From: Clostridia bacterium
GTDB lineage: Bacteria; Bacillota; Clostridia; Christensenellales; Aristaeellaceae
Assembly (NCBI GenBank): GCA_024404245.1
Contig: JAKSQH010000014.1
Span: 1 to 37,484 of the forward strand
Reading direction: 5' to 3'
DNA length: 37,484 nucleotides
The position numbers and the translations under genes were made by a program. The notes beneath the pieces are model-generated. The model was not told the origin of the DNA, made no database searches, and saw only the letters and a list, made by a program, of their open reading frames with translations. The number at the start of each line of letters is the position of its first letter. The first letter of the stretch is position 1. Below, piece after piece: positions 7,060-14,556 of this stretch.

Positions 7060-7086
7060 ATCGCCGACATTCCGGCGGATATGAAA

Positions 7087-7113
7087 AATCCGGGCGGGTT
7101 TTCCGTCCGGATT
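7087..7113 (-). terminator. Terminator between convergent genes
   Basis: AATCCGGGCGG (7087-7097) pairs with CCGTCCGGATT (7103-7113) apart from one G-T position. On the minus strand the stem runs into TTTTTC, so it suits the DUF362 gene ending at 7133. It could also slow plus-strand transcription from the ECF gene. Confidence 0.7.
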
Positions 7114-7132
7114 CCGTATTTCATTCTGAAAA

Positions 7133-8254
7133 TCAAAGCTTGATCAGCGTATAGTTTCTGGTTCCCAGTCCGATCTTTTCCGCATGGGAAAGTGTTTCTT
7201 TCCAGCGAACATTCGGGTTGGAATTCAGGAAATGGTCTTCATGCACATGCCAGCCGGGTTTGTTCAGATTGTCGCTCAGCTGGCTGTTGGGCATGGGCGC
7301 GGACGCGAGGCACGCGTCAACACAGGCCTGGTCCAGCGCTACAGGATCGAAGGACGCGAACATGCCGACATCCGGCAGAATCGGCGCGTCATTCTCGTCA
7401 TGGCAGTCGCAGTTGGGTGAAATATCCTGCACAAGGCTGATATGGAAGCAGGGCCGGCCCGCGCAAACAGCCGCGCTGTACTCGGCGATCTTGCAGCACA
7501 GGTCCTCGTTCGCGCTGTCATTCCTGTTCGCGATCGCGTCAAACGCGCACGCGCCGATGCAACGCCCGCAGCCTTTGCACAGCGTATCGTCAATCACGGC
7601 TTTTCCGCTGTCAAAGCGAATGGCGTCCGATCCGCATTCATGCGCGCAGCGGTGACATGCGCGGCAAAGATCCGGGTTCACTTCCGGATGCCCGGACGCG
7701 TGCTGCTGCATCTTTCCGGCGCGGCTTCCGCAGCCCATGCCGATATTCTTGAGCGCGCCGCCGAAACCGGTCGCTTCATGCCCCTTGAAATGCGACAGGG
7801 AAATAAACACATCGGCATCCATAACGGCACGCCCGATATAGGCTTCCTTGCAGTATTCACCGTTCGGCACAGGCACAAGCACATCGTCCGTGCCGCGCAG
7901 GCCGTCGCCGATCAGAATCTGGCAGCCGGTTGTCACGGTGTTGAATCCGTTCAGGTTCGCGCAATCCAGATGCTCCAGCGCGTTTTTACGCGATCCGGGA
8001 TACAGTGTGTTGCAGTCCGTCAGGAAAGGGATACCCCCGAGTTCCTTCACAACATCCGCGACCGCTTTCGCGTAGTTCGGACGCAGGAAGGAAAGATTGC
8101 CCAGCTCGCCGAAATGCATTTTGATCGCAACGAACTTATTGTTCATGTCAATGTCGGCAATGCCCGCCTTGCGGATCAGCTTCTGCAGTTTCTGTATCAG
8201 GCTCACGCCGATGGTCGTGCGGAAATCGGTAAAGTACACTTTGGATTGTTCCAT
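7133..8254 (-). CDS. DUF362 protein with two [4Fe-4S] ferredoxin motifs
   Basis: A 373-residue protein. The DUF362 domain surrounds an inserted ferredoxin module: Cys197-x2-Cys200-x2-Cys203-x3-Cys207 (CRACHRCAHEC) and Cys226, 229, 232 and 236 (CKGCGRCIGAC), each suited to bind one [4Fe-4S] cluster. DUF362 motifs include IKMHFGELGN near the N-terminus, LSHFKGHEATGFGGALKN before the clusters and FDPVALDQACVDA after them. The family is common in anaerobes; its reaction is not established, and electron transfer is inferred from the clusters. ATG 8254 is preceded by GAAAGGACGG. It is monocistronic, with an extended -10 promoter at 8318-8326 and a terminator after its stop. Confidence 0.88.
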   Translation of the reverse strand: MEQSKVYFTDFRTTIGVSLIQKLQKLIRKAGIADIDMNNKFVAIKMHFGELGNLSFLRPNYAKAVADVVKELGGIPFLTDCNTLYPGSRKNALEHLDCANLNGFNTVTTGCQILIGDGLRGTDDVLVPVPNGEYCKEAYIGRAVMDADVFISLSHFKGHEATGFGGALKNIGMGCGSRAGKMQQHASGHPEVNPDLCRACHRCAHECGSDAIRFDSGKAVIDDTLCKGCGRCIGACAFDAIANRNDSANEDLCCKIAEYSAAVCAGRPCFHISLVQDISPNCDCHDENDAPILPDVGMFASFDPVALDQACVDACLASAPMPNSQLSDNLNKPGWHVHEDHFLNSNPNVRWKETLSHAEKIGLGTRNYTLIKL

Positions 8255-8317
8255 ATTTTCCGTCCTTTCGCTATGGATCTGTGTCCATATACAAAAAATA
8301 GCATATTGGTTTATTAC

Positions 8318-8326
8318 AGTATATCA
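8318..8326 (-). promoter_or_regulatory. Extended -10 promoter of the DUF362 gene
   Basis: On the minus strand TGATATACT forms an extended -10 element (TG-N-TATACT), ~65 bases before the start codon. The -35 region is poor, as is common for extended -10 promoters. Confidence 0.55.
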
Positions 8327-8383
8327 CAAACCGTCAACAAATCCAGCGTATATTCGTCGCGTCTGTTCCGGGGCAGATATGGG

Positions 8384-8412
8384 TTGAAGGTGAACATACC
8401 CGCGTGTATAAT
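8384..8412 (+). promoter_or_regulatory. Promoter of the PHP gene
   Basis: TTGAAG (8384-8389) and a perfect TATAAT (8407-8412) with 17-base spacing, ~60 bases before the ATG at 8472. Confidence 0.8.
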
Positions 8413-8471
8413 GGATCTGTGCCTGTATGCGTCAACGGTTACGGCACAGGTATGAACAACGGAGGCAATGT

Positions 8472-9362
8472 ATGCGGCTTTTTTCCGATCATCTTCCCTT
8501 CTATAAGGCGAATTTTCACTGTCATACCACATGTTCCGACGGGCAGGCTTCACCCGCGGAAAGCATGGAGCTGTACCGTAAAGCAGGCTATGATATACTG
8601 GCGATTACCGATCACCGTCGCGTAACGCTGCCGGAGAATGTCCCCGACGGTCTGCTGATGATACCCGGTATTGAAATGGATTATCTTCTGCCTGATCAGT
8701 GTATCCATCTGATCGGGCTCGGCATGAGCAGTGAGATCGGCACGCTGTGGAGCCGTTCCATACCGCCGCAGGAAGCGATAGACACGGTCATCCGGCTGGG
8801 AGGCGCGGCATTCCTCGCCCACCCGGCATGGTCGCTGAATACGCCCGGCTGTATCTCCTCGCTTAAGAACCTCTGCGGCGTTGAAATCTGGAATTCAGTA
8901 TCTGCTGTGCCTTACAACGCGGACCGTGCGGATTCATCCGCGATTCTGGATGTGACGTGGTCCTCCGGCGGGCAGTTGCTGCCTGTTTTCGCCAATGATG
9001 ACGTACATTTTTACGGTTCCGATCTTACTGTCGCCGCGACCGTGGTCCAGGCGGAAAGCCTGACGCTGACCGCTGTACTGCAGGCATTGAAAAGCGGCCG
9101 TTTCTACGCGACGCTGGGGCCTGAAATCAGACAGATTGAAGTAACGGACACGGCAATCACCGTCAGCTGCAGTGAAGCGGATACGATCATTTTTTACTCA
9201 AATCTGGCATGGGTGAAAGGCCGCAGCCGCACAGGTCACGGCATGACATCCTCTGTTTATGACATTCAGCCGGGCGAGCGGTTTGTCCGGGTGGAAATCC
9301 GTGACACTCAGGGGCGTAAAGCCTGGTCCGCCCCGATTCCGGTCAACGGATACAAAGCATAA
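8472..9362 (+). CDS. PHP-domain metal-dependent phosphoesterase
   Basis: A 296-residue protein of the PHP family, which hydrolyses phosphoesters using a cluster of bound metals. Metal ligands visible in order: His16-x-His18 and Asp23 (FHCHTTCSDG), ITDH, the Glu of GIEMD, FLAHPAW and NDDVH. The first ~220 residues are the PHP barrel; the last ~75 (from about VTDTAITVSC) form a small beta domain ending in VRVEIRDTQGRKAWS. The start at 8472 is chosen because GGAGG at 8461-8465 lies six bases before it; the frame is open to 8427 but that part has no ribosome binding site. It has its own promoter at 8384-8412. The substrate is unknown; nucleotides and small phosphoesters are usual for the family. 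Confidence 0.85.
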   Translation: MRLFSDHLPFYKANFHCHTTCSDGQASPAESMELYRKAGYDILAITDHRRVTLPENVPDGLLMIPGIEMDYLLPDQCIHLIGLGMSSEIGTLWSRSIPPQEAIDTVIRLGGAAFLAHPAWSLNTPGCISSLKNLCGVEIWNSVSAVPYNADRADSSAILDVTWSSGGQLLPVFANDDVHFYGSDLTVAATVVQAESLTLTAVLQALKSGRFYATLGPEIRQIEVTDTAITVSCSEADTIIFYSNLAWVKGRSRTGHGMTSSVYDIQPGERFVRVEIRDTQGRKAWSAPIPVNGYKA

Positions 9363-9397
9363 TTAACAGTTACTGTCAAAGGAAGAGAGGGTTTTGC

Positions 9398-9724
9398 ATG
9401 AGAAAAACAAAGATTATCTGCACCGTCGGTCCGGCCTGTGACAATGAAGAAACGCTGACCGCCATGTGCTATCAGGTGAAACCGCGGCGGGCAAATTCCC
9501 GGTGCAGGCCGTAAAAACCATGGCGGAAGCTCAACCTTTCCTGGGGCGTAACGCCGGTGCTTACCGAGGCGTACAGCTCCATGGATGTCATGTTCTGGCA
9601 GGATATGAAATACGCGCGTGATACCTTCTCCCTTCAGCCCGGCGACAATGTTGTTCTGACAGGCGGTCAGATCAACGGAAGCGGCGGAAACACCAATACC
9701 ATCAAAGTGGAGCGTGTCCGGTAA
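9398..9724 (+). pseudogene. pyk: Collapsed pyruvate kinase gene
   Basis: Three separate pieces of pyruvate kinase stand in order with the middle lost. Piece one starts at ATG 9398 behind GGAAGAGAGG and reads MRKTKIICTVGPACDNEETL, the exact N-terminus of the family. Piece two, from ~9473, reads GETAAGKFPVQAVKTMAE, the segment near residue 330 of normal enzymes. Piece three, from ~9528 in another frame, reads NLSWGVTPVLTEAYSSMDVM and then GDNVVLTGGQINGSGGNTNT, the C-terminal domain, and stops at 9722-9724. About 110 codons remain of ~470, without the ADP and phosphoenolpyruvate site. It is a relic; a working copy would have to lie elsewhere. Confidence 0.85.
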
Positions 9725-9775
9725 AGCGCGCCGCTTCAGCGTTTGTCTTTCCCATCAATCTCCCCGGAGGGTAAA

Positions 9776-10285
9776 ATGATCTATCTCATCTGCGGCAAAA
9801 TCTGCAGCGGCAAAAGCTGTTACGCTCGCCGCCTGAAGGAACTGCATAACGCTGTCATTCTCTCAACGGATGAAGTGACCTATGACCTGATCCGCAACGA
9901 GCAGGGGGAATTCTATAATACCTTCGCGAAACGGGTAAACCTGTATCTGCGCAAAAAAGCGGCTGAAATCAGCAAAGCCGGCGCGGATGTGATTCTGGAC
10001 TGGGGATTCTGGACAAAAGCGGACAGAACGGAAATATCGGATTTTTTCCGCGTTCAGAACATCCCGTATGAATGGCACTATATTGATGTAACAGACGCGG
10101 TATGGAAAAAAAGCATTGAAGAACGCAACCGCAGGGTTGAATCCGGAAACGGCGGTTCGGATTTCTTTGTTGACGAAGGATTGCTGCTGAAAGTGAATTC
10201 GCTTTTCGAAAACCCGTCAGTCGATGAGATTGATGTCCGCTATGTCCGCGACGGCCTGACGGAGCGGTCTGTGCCGTCCGTATAA
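9776..10285 (+). CDS. P-loop kinase-like ATP-binding protein (AAA_33 type)
   Basis: A 169-residue nucleotide-binding protein. Walker A is GKICSGKS (7-14) directly after the first strand MIYLIC; STDEVTYDL follows strand two, and ADVILDWGFWTKADR is the likely Walker B and lid-side segment. Arg-rich EERNRRVES near residue 122 resembles the lid of zeta-toxin and shikimate-kinase-like proteins. Such small P-loop proteins phosphorylate small molecules or RNA ends; the substrate is not known here. ATG 9776 follows CGGAGGG at 9765-9771, and a longer open frame from 9743 is rejected for lack of a ribosome binding site. It follows the pyk relic by 51 bases and is closed by a terminator at 10299. Confidence 0.75.
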   Translation: MIYLICGKICSGKSCYARRLKELHNAVILSTDEVTYDLIRNEQGEFYNTFAKRVNLYLRKKAAEISKAGADVILDWGFWTKADRTEISDFFRVQNIPYEWHYIDVTDAVWKKSIEERNRRVESGNGGSDFFVDEGLLLKVNSLFENPSVDEIDVRYVRDGLTERSVPSV

Positions 10286-10298
10286 ACCGCCGGTGCTT

Positions 10299-10325
10299 CG
10301 GGAAGTTTGTCCCGGTTTTGTTTTT
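10299..10325 (+). terminator. Rho-independent terminator after the P-loop kinase
   Basis: CGGGA (10299-10303) pairs with TCCCG (10310-10314) and is followed by GTTTTGTTTTT. The stem is short but the T-run is good, and the outer AAACC/GGTTT bases can extend the pairing. Confidence 0.65.
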
Positions 10326-10360
10326 CCCGTATTCCCGTTCGCGAAATGTGCCGTTTCCGG

Positions 10361-10389
10361 CTGACAAGCGGCGTGAAAGCGTGTATCAT
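10361..10389 (+). promoter_or_regulatory. Promoter of the malic enzyme gene
   Basis: CTGACA (10361-10366) and TATCAT (10384-10389) are 17 bases apart, 34 bases before the start codon. Confidence 0.7.
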
Positions 10390-10423
10390 AGCCGGTGTAC
10401 CGTTAAGGATGGAGGCGTAACAG

Positions 10424-11614
10424 ATGGATTTCAATCAGGCAAGTCTGGAATTATGCAAAAAGAACCGCGGAAAGCTGGAAGTTGTTTCCAGAGTGCCCGT
10501 CACCGACCGGGATGAGCTTTCAACCGCGTATACCCCCGGTGTGGCGGAACCGTGCAGAAAGATCCACGCTGACAGACGTGACGTGTATCAGTATACGATC
10601 AAGAGTCATACCGTAGCCGTCGTCAGCGACGGAACCGCCGTGCTCGGTCTGGGCGATATCGGTCCGGAAGCCGCCATGCCCGTTATGGAAGGCAAGGCTG
10701 TGCTGTTCAAGGAATTCGGCGGTGTTGACGCGTTCCCGATCTGTCTCGATACCAAGGATACCGAAGAAATCATCAAAACCGTCAAATACCTCGCGCCTTC
10801 TTTCGGCGGCATTAATCTGGAAGACATTTCCGCGCCCCGTTGTTTTGAGATTGAAACACGCCTGAAACAGGAGCTCAACATCCCCGTTTTCCATGATGAT
10901 CAGCACGGAACGGCCATTGTTGTCACCGCGGGCATGATCAACGCCCTGAAAGTTGTCGGCAAGGATTGGAAGGATGTACGCATCGTGATCAACGGCGCGG
11001 GTTCCGCGGGCATTTCCATCTGCAGGCTGCTGCTTCAGATGGGGCCGAAGGATATCGTGCTTGTGGATAAATCGGGAGCGGTATGTGAAGGTGAATCCTG
11101 GATGAATCCGGCGCAGGCGGCAATGGCCGCCGTCACCAACCGGGATCACGAGCGCGGTCCGCTTTCGGAAGTGATCCGGAATAAGGATGTGTTTATCGGT
11201 GTGTCCGCACCGAAAATCGTCACCTCCGGTATGATCGCGACCATGGCGAAAGACGCGATTGTGTTCGCTATGGCCAACCCGACCCCCGAAATTATGCCTG
11301 AGGACGCGAAAGCCGGCGGGGCGCGCATTGTGGCAACCGGCCGCAGTGACTATCCGAATCAGATCAATAACGTGCTGGTTTTCCCCGGTCTGTTCCGCGG
11401 TGCGCTGATGGTGCAGGCACGGCAGATTGTGGAGGAAATGAAGCTTGCCGCGGCCGGGGCGATCGCTTCCCTGTGCGGCGATGATGAGCTGAATGAGGAT
11501 TATATCATTCCCGGCGCTTTCGACAAACGTGTGGCCGCCGCCGTCGCGGAGCAGGTGGCGCGGGTCGCGGAACAGCTCGGCATCGCCGGGAATCCCGGCA
11601 ACCGGGACCTCTGA
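10424..11614 (+). CDS. Malic enzyme (NAD(P)-dependent, short bacterial form)
   Basis: A 396-residue oxidative decarboxylase converting malate to pyruvate and CO2 with reduction of NAD(P). The N-terminal malic domain shows STAYTPGVAEPCR, then VMEGKAVLFKEFGGVDAFP and INLEDISAPRCFEIE, with the metal-binding HDDQHGTA. The Rossmann domain carries INGAGSAGISICRLL, and FAMANPTPEI and NQINNVLVFPGLFRGA complete the signature. The phosphotransacetylase-like extension of large MaeB proteins is absent. ATG 10424 follows GGAGG at 10411-10415 and the gene has its own promoter. The last codons form a GC-rich hairpin (CCCGG-CAA-CCGGG) close to a T-run at 11615-11621, which may serve as the terminator. NAD versus NADP preference cannot be decided by eye. 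Confidence 0.95.
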   Translation: MDFNQASLELCKKNRGKLEVVSRVPVTDRDELSTAYTPGVAEPCRKIHADRRDVYQYTIKSHTVAVVSDGTAVLGLGDIGPEAAMPVMEGKAVLFKEFGGVDAFPICLDTKDTEEIIKTVKYLAPSFGGINLEDISAPRCFEIETRLKQELNIPVFHDDQHGTAIVVTAGMINALKVVGKDWKDVRIVINGAGSAGISICRLLLQMGPKDIVLVDKSGAVCEGESWMNPAQAAMAAVTNRDHERGPLSEVIRNKDVFIGVSAPKIVTSGMIATMAKDAIVFAMANPTPEIMPEDAKAGGARIVATGRSDYPNQINNVLVFPGLFRGALMVQARQIVEEMKLAAAGAIASLCGDDELNEDYIIPGAFDKRVAAAVAEQVARVAEQLGIAGNPGNRDL

Positions 11615-11653
11615 TTTTTTTCCGGACATGCAACACTTTTGCAACAGCCCGCA

Positions 11654-11662
11654 TGCTATACT
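11654..11662 (+). promoter_or_regulatory. Extended -10 promoter and ~135-base leader of the SH3 peptide gene
   Basis: TGCTATACT is an extended -10. The leader (~11670-11804) contains a small GAGG-GAAA-CCTC hairpin and a possible seven-codon frame (ATG 11715, MILPQLF) behind AAAGGACGG. Either could be regulatory, but nothing in the sequence proves it. Confidence 0.5.
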
Positions 11663-11804
11663 GTCCGCGTGCCTGAGGGAAACCTCGAAGCAGTATGAAA
11701 GGACGGTAAGAAGCATGATTCTTCCACAGTTGTTCTGAATGATTTATCCAGGCACCTCAGTATCCGGGATATCCGGTAAGTGATAAGAAAGGGCGGTATT
11801 GAAC

Positions 11805-12077
11805 ATGGAAATCAAAAAGGAAAATCTGACCGAACTGAATGACATTGATCTGGAAGAAGTTGCCGGCGGTACCGGCGCGACATCCGGAAAACAGGTTACC
11901 ATCACCGGTGACTATGTCCGTTTTCGCAGAACCAAGGATTCCAGTGACCTGAGCAATGTCATCTGTCAGCTGCGCAAGGGCACCGTCGTCACGCTGGTGA
12001 ACCGCGGAACATACTGGTGCCGCATCATTTACAAAGGACAGGAAGGCTTCGTCGGCAGCGATTATGTGAGTGCCTGA
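11805..12077 (+). CDS. Small SH3-domain protein with a double-glycine leader
   Basis: A 90-residue protein. The first 22 residues look like a bacteriocin-type leader: acidic and amphipathic, with LTELNDIDLEEVAGG ending in Gly21-Gly22, the cleavage site recognised by C39-peptidase ABC exporters. The remaining 68 residues form a bacterial SH3 fold (VTITGDYVRFRRTKDSS, VICQLRKGTVVTLVNRG, YWCRIIYKGQEGFVGSDYV), normally a cell-wall or peptide-binding module, with two cysteines. The start is ATG 11805, eight bases after AAGGGCGG; a TTG two codons earlier is less likely. No exporter, immunity gene or modification enzyme lies beside it, so export through a remote transporter is inference. A bidirectional terminator follows directly. 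Confidence 0.75.
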   Translation: MEIKKENLTELNDIDLEEVAGGTGATSGKQVTITGDYVRFRRTKDSSDLSNVICQLRKGTVVTLVNRGTYWCRIIYKGQEGFVGSDYVSA

Positions 12078-12082
12078 TATAT

Positions 12083-12108
12083 GAAAGGCGGCCGCCCGGC
12101 CGCCTTTC
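12083..12108. terminator. Shared bidirectional terminator
   Basis: A perfect 11-bp stem, GAAAGGCGGCC (12083-12093) with GGCCGCCTTTC (12098-12108) and a GCCC loop, between the stops of two convergent genes (12077 and 12115). T-runs are short on both sides. Confidence 0.7.
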
Positions 12109-12114
12109 GTATGT

Positions 12115-12918
12115 TTATCTGATCATTTCATAAATTTCCGCGATATCCGCCGCTGTCCATGTCGGCCGTATATCGCTTTTTTCATAATCCTCCCGTGTTG
12201 TCTCACCGCTGAATACCAGCACGGTGGTTATGCCCGCGTTCACGCCGCAGGCAATGTCCGTATAGATCCGGTCGCCGATCAGTACGGCGTCCTCTTTTTT
12301 ATAACCGGCTTTTTCAATCGCCAGCAACGCGATATCCGGCTCTGGTTTTCCGATAAAGTACGGCCGCCGTCCGGTCGCGCGGAAAAGCATCTCGGCAAAA
12401 GAACCGCAGTCCGGCACATACCCGTAGGCTGTCGGGCAGACCCAGTCCGGATTTGTGGCCAGATAATCCACGCCTTTCCCCAGCAGAATACACGCGTCCT
12501 CCAGCTTGCGGTAGGTCAGCTCGGTATCATAGCCCATCAGCAGGCAGTCGATTCCGTCTTCCAGTCTGTCCGTAACCGGGAAACCGGCGCTTCTGAGCTG
12601 CTGTTTGAATGTTTCCGTGCCGAGCGCGTAAATCCGCCGGTACTGCTTACCGCGTTTCAGATATACGCACGCGGCGTCGGTGGATGTAAAGAAATCATCC
12701 TTCGACGCGGAAATGCCGATCCGTTCCAGCTTTTCAACATACTTGTCCACCGATTTGGAAGAGTTGTTGGTCACATACAGATAACTGCCCCCGTGTTCCC
12801 GCACGGTGTTCAGAAAATCAATACAGCGCGGAAACAGGTTATCATCCAGATACAGGGTACCGTCCATATCGAGCAGAAAAAGTTTTTTCCGTCTCAGTTC
12901 TTCCTTCATACCGTCCAT
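12115..12918 (-). CDS. HAD-IIA family sugar/nucleotide phosphatase (NagD-like)
   Basis: A 267-residue HAD phosphatase. Motif I is FLLDMDGTLYL with the nucleophile Asp17 and Asp19, motif II VTNNSSKS, and motifs III and IV fall at GKPEPDI and LIGDRIYTDIACG, the order and spacing of the NagD/AraL group with a type IIA cap between motifs II and III. Members hydrolyse phosphorylated sugars or nucleotides; the substrate here is unknown. The start at 12918 is preferred: AGAAGGAAA lies upstream at good spacing and the predicted transcription start (~12944) is ~25 bases before it. An in-frame ATG at 12939 would be only about five bases from that start, and the longest open frame (12999) begins upstream of the promoter. 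Confidence 0.88.
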   Translation of the reverse strand: MDGMKEELRRKKLFLLDMDGTLYLDDNLFPRCIDFLNTVREHGGSYLYVTNNSSKSVDKYVEKLERIGISASKDDFFTSTDAACVYLKRGKQYRRIYALGTETFKQQLRSAGFPVTDRLEDGIDCLLMGYDTELTYRKLEDACILLGKGVDYLATNPDWVCPTAYGYVPDCGSFAEMLFRATGRRPYFIGKPEPDIALLAIEKAGYKKEDAVLIGDRIYTDIACGVNAGITTVLVFSGETTREDYEKSDIRPTWTAADIAEIYEMIR

Positions 12919-12950
12919 TGCAGCTTTCCTTCTGTTCATTCTTCCGGGAA

Positions 12951-12959
12951 AGTATACCA
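12951..12959 (-). promoter_or_regulatory. Extended -10 promoter of the HAD-IIA gene
   Basis: On the minus strand TGGTATACT forms an extended -10. Its position rules out the longest possible start of the downstream gene. Confidence 0.6.
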
Positions 12960-13028
12960 TACAAGCGGCAATAAATACATCCGTGATATGAAAAAACACC
13001 CGTACGGATGATTATCACCTTTTTTTAC

Positions 13029-13057
13029 TTGTGTGAATCGGCTTCGGGCGGTAAAAT
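13029..13057 (+). promoter_or_regulatory. Promoter of the GlpA-like/DUF1667 operon
   Basis: TTGTGT (13029-13034) and TAAAAT (13052-13057) with 17-base spacing, 60 bases before the ATG at 13117. Confidence 0.65.
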
Positions 13058-13116
13058 AATATGGTTTGTATTCCCCGCCCGTCAGGGCTGAATGATCTGC
13101 AGGAGATGAAACCGTT

Positions 13117-14556
13117 ATGATCTATGATATTGCCGTTATCGGATGCGGCGTAATCGGCGCGGCAGCCGCTTTTGAACTGAGCAGGTATCGCGTCAGTCTG
13201 CTCATTCTTGAAAAGGAAAATGATATCGCCATGGGCGCGACCCGGGCGAACAGCGCGATTATTCACGCCGGATATGACCCGAAACCCGGTACACTGATGG
13301 CGGAATTGAATGTAAAGGGCAACGCCATGGCGGAACAGCTGTGCAAGGATCTCAGCGTTCCCTTTTCGCGCGTCGGCAGCCTTGTGCTGGCTTTTTCCGA
13401 GTCTGAGATGGATACCGTGCGGGAGCTTTATCGCCGCGGCACGGAGAACGGGGTACCCGGTATCCGGATCCTGACAGCGGACGAGGTCTTCGCCATGGAG
13501 CCGGAAGTCAGCCGTGAAGTCAAAGGCGCGCTGTACGCTCCGACCGCCGGCATCATCAATCCCTGGGATTACGCGATCGCTTTTGCGGAAACCGCCGTTG
13601 TCAACGGTGCCGAAGTGAAACGTAACGCGAAGGTCACGGGCATTGACAGGCTCGGCGACCGTTATCTTCTTCACACGTCAGCCGGCGATTTTGAGGCCCG
13701 GTATGTCATCAACGCCGCCGGTACCGGCAGCGAGGCGATCCATAACATGGTATCTGAAAAGAGCTTTACCATGATGCCGAACCGCGGTGAGTATTATCTG
13801 CTGGACAAATGCGAAGGTTCCCGGGCGAACCATGTGCTGTTCCAGTGCCCCAATCAGGACGGCAAGGGCGTGCTCATTTCCCCCACCGTCGGCGGTAATC
13901 TGATCGTCGGTCCCAACGCCGTGGGTACAAATGAACCCGACCGTCCGAAAAATACCGCTTCCGGCATGGCCTTTGTGCGGGAAAAAGCGGCAAAAACAAT
14001 GCCTTCCCTCACCTACCGCAATTCAATCCGCAATTTTTCAGGCATTCGTGCCAATACGGATCAGGATGAATTCCAGATCGGCATTGCCGCGGAGAACTTC
14101 ATTGATCTGGCCGGCATCAAAAGCCCGGGGCTTTCCTCCGCGCCCGCGATCGCGCTCAAAGCGGTTGAGCTGCTGAAGGAATGCGGCTTTACCGCCGAGG
14201 TCAGAAGCGACGCGGTTACCACGCGTAAAAAGATCCGTTTCCGTGCTCTGGATGAGGATGGCCGCCGCGCGGTCATCCGTGAGAATCCGCTGTACGGCAG
14301 GATTATCTGCCGTTGTGAAACCGTAACCGAAGGCGAAATTGTCGACGCGATTCATTCGCCGGTACCTCCGTGCTCCGTGGATGGCATCAAGCGCCGCGCG
14401 GGCACAGGTATGGGGCGCTGTCAGGGTGGATTCTGCGGTCCGCGCGTAGTGGAGATTCTGCGCCGTGAACTCGGAATCGGCGCGCTGGATATCCTGCAGG
14501 ACGGCGAAGGCAGCTTTATTCTGAAAAGCGAGACCAAAACGGAGGTGGACGGGTAA
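13117..14556 (+). CDS. FAD-dependent oxidoreductase, GlpA/LhgO-like, with BFD-like [2Fe-2S] domain
   Basis: A 479-residue flavoprotein. The N-terminal FAD site is IAVIGCGVIGAAAAFEL, followed by GATRANSAIIHAGYDPKPG, the signature of the glycerol-3-phosphate dehydrogenase/L-2-hydroxyglutarate oxidase branch of the DAO family. The C-terminal ~90 residues are a BFD-like iron-sulfur domain with Cys398-x-Cys400 (IICRCETVTEGE) and Cys435-x4-Cys440 (GRCQGGFCGP). The likely role is oxidation of glycerol 3-phosphate or a similar hydroxy acid as the catalytic subunit of a complex with the next two proteins; the substrate is not proven. ATG 13117 follows AGGAG. Its stop overlaps the next start by one base (TAATG), so translation is coupled. 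Confidence 0.9.
   Translation: MIYDIAVIGCGVIGAAAAFELSRYRVSLLILEKENDIAMGATRANSAIIHAGYDPKPGTLMAELNVKGNAMAEQLCKDLSVPFSRVGSLVLAFSESEMDTVRELYRRGTENGVPGIRILTADEVFAMEPEVSREVKGALYAPTAGIINPWDYAIAFAETAVVNGAEVKRNAKVTGIDRLGDRYLLHTSAGDFEARYVINAAGTGSEAIHNMVSEKSFTMMPNRGEYYLLDKCEGSRANHVLFQCPNQDGKGVLISPTVGGNLIVGPNAVGTNEPDRPKNTASGMAFVREKAAKTMPSLTYRNSIRNFSGIRANTDQDEFQIGIAAENFIDLAGIKSPGLSSAPAIALKAVELLKECGFTAEVRSDAVTTRKKIRFRALDEDGRRAVIRENPLYGRIICRCETVTEGEIVDAIHSPVPPCSVDGIKRRAGTGMGRCQGGFCGPRVVEILRRELGIGALDILQDGEGSFILKSETKTEVDG

Noticed and set aside
10520-11716. A 398-codon open frame antisense to malic enzyme
   Set aside because: The plus strand encodes an unmistakable malic enzyme throughout; the antisense product is His/Arg-rich with no family features.
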